From Novosphingobium sp. (GTDB taxonomy: Bacteria; Pseudomonadota; Alphaproteobacteria; Sphingomonadales; Sphingomonadaceae): a stretch of 14,698 bases of DNA. The stretch lies in contig JAQVEQ010000057.1 of the NCBI GenBank assembly GCA_028697875.1, positions 1 through 14,698 of the forward strand, given 5' to 3'. The notes under the pieces are model-generated. The model searched no databases. It was not told the origin of the DNA and saw only the letters and a program-made list of their open reading frames with translations. Below are positions 12,811 to 14,698 of this stretch, in pieces (positions within the stretch are counted from its first letter, which is position 1; each line of letters opens with the position of its first letter). The translations under genes and the position numbers were made by a program.

Positions 12811-13764
12811 ATGACGAGCACGAGTCCAAGGCCGAACGAACCGGGGCCGATCGTCCATATCGGCTATCACAAGACCGCGACGACGTGGCTGCAGAAGGCG
12901 GTCCTGCCGAGTTCGTCCACGCACACGTTCATACCGAGAAAGACCGTCCAGCAGGCATTGCTGGTCCCGCCGGGCCTGCATTTCGATCCCGGCAAGGCGC
13001 GCGAAATCCTGGCGGCCGGGCAATGCGGGCGCCCTGTCGTGTTCAGCGAGGAAAACCTTTCCGGCTATCTCCACAACGGCGGATTGCACGGGCTGATCGG
13101 GCCGGAGATGGCGCGCCGGATCAAGGGGACGTTGCCCGACGCGCGGATCGTCATTTTCATCCGCAACCAGCTGGACATCCTGCGCGCGTCCTATGCGCAA
13201 TACGTTTCGGGCGGCGGCACGTTCGGCCAGACGCGCTATTTCGGCGGCCTGAGGCACCTGCACGGCGCCCTGACCCGGCCATGGAAAGCCCCGGCCTTCG
13301 AAATGGAGCATTTCGAATTCGACCGGCTGATCGCCTATTACGATTCGCTGTTCGGGAAAGACCGCGTCTTCGTCTACCCGTTCGAATGGCTGCGCGACAC
13401 CGGGGCGCTGCTGGAACGGATGGAACGGGATCTCGGCATCCGCTTTGCCGAAGACGTGGCCGGCATGAAGGAGGCCAACGTTTCGCTGGGCGGGGGCGGG
13501 CTGCTGCTCTTGCGGTTCGTCAATCTCTTCACCCGCCAGTCCGTCGCCAACAAGAGCTGGCTGATCGACTTGCCCGGCGGGCAAGGTGTCCGGCACGCGG
13601 GCAAATGGCTGATCGGCAGGCTGCCCGGCGTCAACCGGCGCAAGCACAGGTTGCCGGACAAGGTCAGGGCGCGCGCGCTGGAACACTACGCGATGAGCAA
13701 CCGGCGCCTGCTCGAATTGCGGGACTTGCCGCTGGCGGAACTGGGCTATCCGCTTGGCCAGTAA
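12811..13764 (+). CDS. Sulfotransferase family protein
   Basis: The 317-residue product has the PAPS-binding signatures of sulfotransferases. The 5'-phosphosulfate loop HIGYHKTATTWLQ is at 16-28 (K21), and the 3'-phosphate site IFIRNQLDILRASYAQY is at 115-131 (R118, S127). YHKTATTW is the variant common in bacterial members. It has no signal peptide or membrane helix, so it should act in the cytosol and transfer sulfate from PAPS to an unknown acceptor such as a polysaccharide, glycolipid or carotenoid. The ATG at 12811 is preferred (AAGGG 10 bases upstream); a TTG at 12769 would add 14 basic residues. It lies between rbfA and truB with a repeated promoter-like element before and after it. 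The C-terminus is rich in Arg/Lys. Confidence 0.87.
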   Translation: MTSTSPRPNEPGPIVHIGYHKTATTWLQKAVLPSSSTHTFIPRKTVQQALLVPPGLHFDPGKAREILAAGQCGRPVVFSEENLSGYLHNGGLHGLIGPEMARRIKGTLPDARIVIFIRNQLDILRASYAQYVSGGGTFGQTRYFGGLRHLHGALTRPWKAPAFEMEHFEFDRLIAYYDSLFGKDRVFVYPFEWLRDTGALLERMERDLGIRFAEDVAGMKEANVSLGGGGLLLLRFVNLFTRQSVANKSWLIDLPGGQGVRHAGKWLIGRLPGVNRRKHRLPDKVRARALEHYAMSNRRLLELRDLPLAELGYPLGQ

Positions 13765-13772
13765 GGGGGCGA

Positions 13773-13826
13773 TTTGTATCCTTTTGCCGCCGCCGGTTGA
13801 TTGTTGCCGGGCCAATCTCCAGATAA
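13773..13826 (+). promoter_or_regulatory. Promoter-like element, copy B (before the DUF6491 gene)
   Basis: TTTGTATC (13773-13780), CTTTTGCCGC, TTGAT (13797) and CAGATA (13820) repeat copy A with the same distances (24 and 23 bases between block starts). The first 29 bases match copy A at 24 positions, then identity drops except for the last block. CAGATA lies 44 bases before the ATG at 13864. A CCGG...CCGG pair encloses the TTGAT block here, a weaker stem than in copy A. Confidence 0.5.
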
Positions 13827-13863
13827 CTCGCGGGAAGGGCTTCATGTGGAAAGGATTCCAGCG

Positions 13864-14286
13864 ATGAAGTACACGACGTTCATGCTCCCCTGCGCGGCTC
13901 TCGCCATGGTGGCCGCCCCCCTTGCGGCCGTGGCGCAGGACCAGCCCTCGGCCACTGCATCCACGGCCGGACAGGCGGCGCCGGAAGAGGCGTCCATCCC
14001 CTTCGCCAACCATGGCGGGGTGTGGGACTGGCGGGCCAAGGGAACCCGGGAAGTCTATTTCCAGGACAATCACAAGCAGTGGTATCTGGCGACGCTGTTC
14101 ACGCCGTCTTTCGATCTGCCCTATGTCGAGTTCATCGGCCTCGATACCGGCCCCGGCGGCAGCCTCGACAAGTGGAGCGCGATCTACGTCAAGGGTCAGC
14201 GCTATACGTTCGAGAGCTTCGTGAAAGTCGACGGTCCGCCGTCGAAGAAGGCCAAGGACACGGCCGAAACCAAAGCGGCGGAGTAG
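13864..14286 (+). CDS. Secreted DUF6491-like protein
   Basis: The product is 140 residues from the ATG at 13864, with AAAGGA 8 bases upstream. A Sec signal peptide (MKYTTFMLPCAALAMVAAP, then LAAVA) precedes a low-complexity Ser/Thr/Ala linker. The core domain starts at IPFANHGGVWDWRAKGTREV and contains QDNHKQWYLATLF, a Gly/Asp loop LDTGPGGSLDKWSAIYV, and YTFESFVKVDGPPSKKAK. This matches what I remember of DUF6491, a small periplasmic family frequent in sphingomonads with no known function. An upstream in-frame ATG (13801) would bury the signal peptide and is rejected. It is followed after 42 bases by truB. The promoter-like element before it suggests its own transcription. Confidence 0.75.
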   Translation: MKYTTFMLPCAALAMVAAPLAAVAQDQPSATASTAGQAAPEEASIPFANHGGVWDWRAKGTREVYFQDNHKQWYLATLFTPSFDLPYVEFIGLDTGPGGSLDKWSAIYVKGQRYTFESFVKVDGPPSKKAKDTAETKAAE

Positions 14287-14328
14287 TCCGCCCCTGACAG
14301 CGGATGAAAGGGGGGCTATGGGGGCGCG

Positions 14329-14698
14329 ATGACGCCCCAGGCCCCCCATCCGCTCACCCCTCCGCACGGCTGGATCATTCTCGACAAACCCGTCGGCCTC
14401 GGCTCGACCCAGGCGGTCGCGGCGGTGAAGCGCAACTTGCGCGAGGCCGGATACGGCAAGAAGGTCAAGGTCGGCCACGGCGGCACGCTCGATCCGCTGG
14501 CCGAAGGCGTGCTGCCGATCGCCGTGGGCGAGGCGACCAAGCTGTGCGGGCGGATGCTCGATGCATCCAAGATCTACGAGTTCACGATCCGCTTCGGCGA
14601 GGAGACCGACACGCTCGATGCCGAAGGGCAGGTCGTGGCGAGGAGCGACCATTTCCCGCCCTTCGCCGCCATCGCCGCCGTGCTGGGGCATTTCACCG
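14329..14698 (+). CDS. truB: tRNA pseudouridine-55 synthase (3' end cut by window edge)
   Basis: The first 123 codons are present and the frame is still open at the right edge. HGWIILDKPVGLGSTQAVAA (residues 14-33) is the TruB N-terminal motif. GHGGTLDPLAEGVLPIAVGE (47-66) carries the catalytic aspartate in TLDPLA, and KIYEFTIRFGEETDTLDAEG continues the fold. TruB makes pseudouridine 55 in the T-loop of tRNAs and also helps tRNA folding. GGGG stretches lie upstream of the ATG at 14329. An earlier ATG at 14318 stops after four codons. It belongs to the nusA-infB-rbfA-truB cluster but is separated from rbfA by 2.4 kb of other genes. Confidence 0.95.
   Translation, partial: MTPQAPHPLTPPHGWIILDKPVGLGSTQAVAAVKRNLREAGYGKKVKVGHGGTLDPLAEGVLPIAVGEATKLCGRMLDASKIYEFTIRFGEETDTLDAEGQVVARSDHFPPFAAIAAVLGHFT

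Noticed and set aside
12777..13826. 349-codon plus-strand frame overlapping the sulfotransferase in another frame
   Set aside because: The translation is a Arg/Ala/Pro/Gly-rich shadow without motifs, while the overlapping frame has both PAPS-binding signatures.
12568..14691. 707-codon open frame on the minus strand across the sulfotransferase, DUF6491 and truB genes
   Set aside because: It spans several real plus-strand genes and their gaps, and its translation has no recognisable domain.

Overview
The window reads as chromosomal DNA of a high-GC alphaproteobacterium, most likely of the order Sphingomonadales (Erythrobacteraceae or Sphingomonadaceae). This is inferred from the gene content (an F1-ATPase zeta inhibitor, BolA and a CGFS glutaredoxin as neighbours; a YlxR-L7Ae fusion inside the nusA-infB cluster; DUF6491) and from codon use. 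No rRNA, tRNA, CRISPR array, integrase or transposase was found.

Left part, minus strand (1-3626). Read in the direction of transcription, this holds a small secreted basic protein (3252-3626), then leuC, a 59-residue membrane peptide gene and leuD. The last three are packed as one leucine-biosynthesis operon (isopropylmalate isomerase). Next come a zeta-subunit-like ATPase inhibitor, a BolA protein and a monothiol glutaredoxin (grxD) that runs off the left edge. BolA and CGFS glutaredoxin form a known Fe-S-handling partnership, and LeuCD is a 4Fe-4S enzyme.

Middle (3627-5560). A visibly AT-richer islet carries an orphan lipoprotein gene (3899-4378). Short direct and inverted repeats border it, all built on a GTCCGCTTTC / TGTCCG theme. 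To its right, on the minus strand, is sufE (Fe-S assembly). It is followed by a 22-codon ORF with a strong ribosome binding site that looks like the cut-off start of a larger gene, possibly DUF3422. A divergent 99-residue membrane-anchored protein gene follows on the plus strand.

Right part, plus strand (5561-14698). This is the conserved transcription/translation cluster rimP-nusA-ylxR-infB-rbfA-truB. It has two departures from the textbook order. A PaaI-like hotdog thioesterase gene is embedded between infB and rbfA, overlapping both by a few bases. Three genes (M50 site-2 protease, sulfotransferase, secreted DUF6491 protein) sit between rbfA and truB. TruB is cut by the right edge.

The best unexplained signal is a two-copy promoter-like element, one copy starting 11 bases after the protease stop codon and one 9 bases after the sulfotransferase stop codon. 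It has three sequence blocks at identical spacing and could co-regulate the sulfotransferase and the DUF6491 gene. I did not find a clearly new multi-gene system. The most interesting items are this paired element, the AT-rich islet with the truncated neighbour, the leuC/leuD-embedded micro-membrane protein and a long hairpin in the leader of the 3252-3626 gene.
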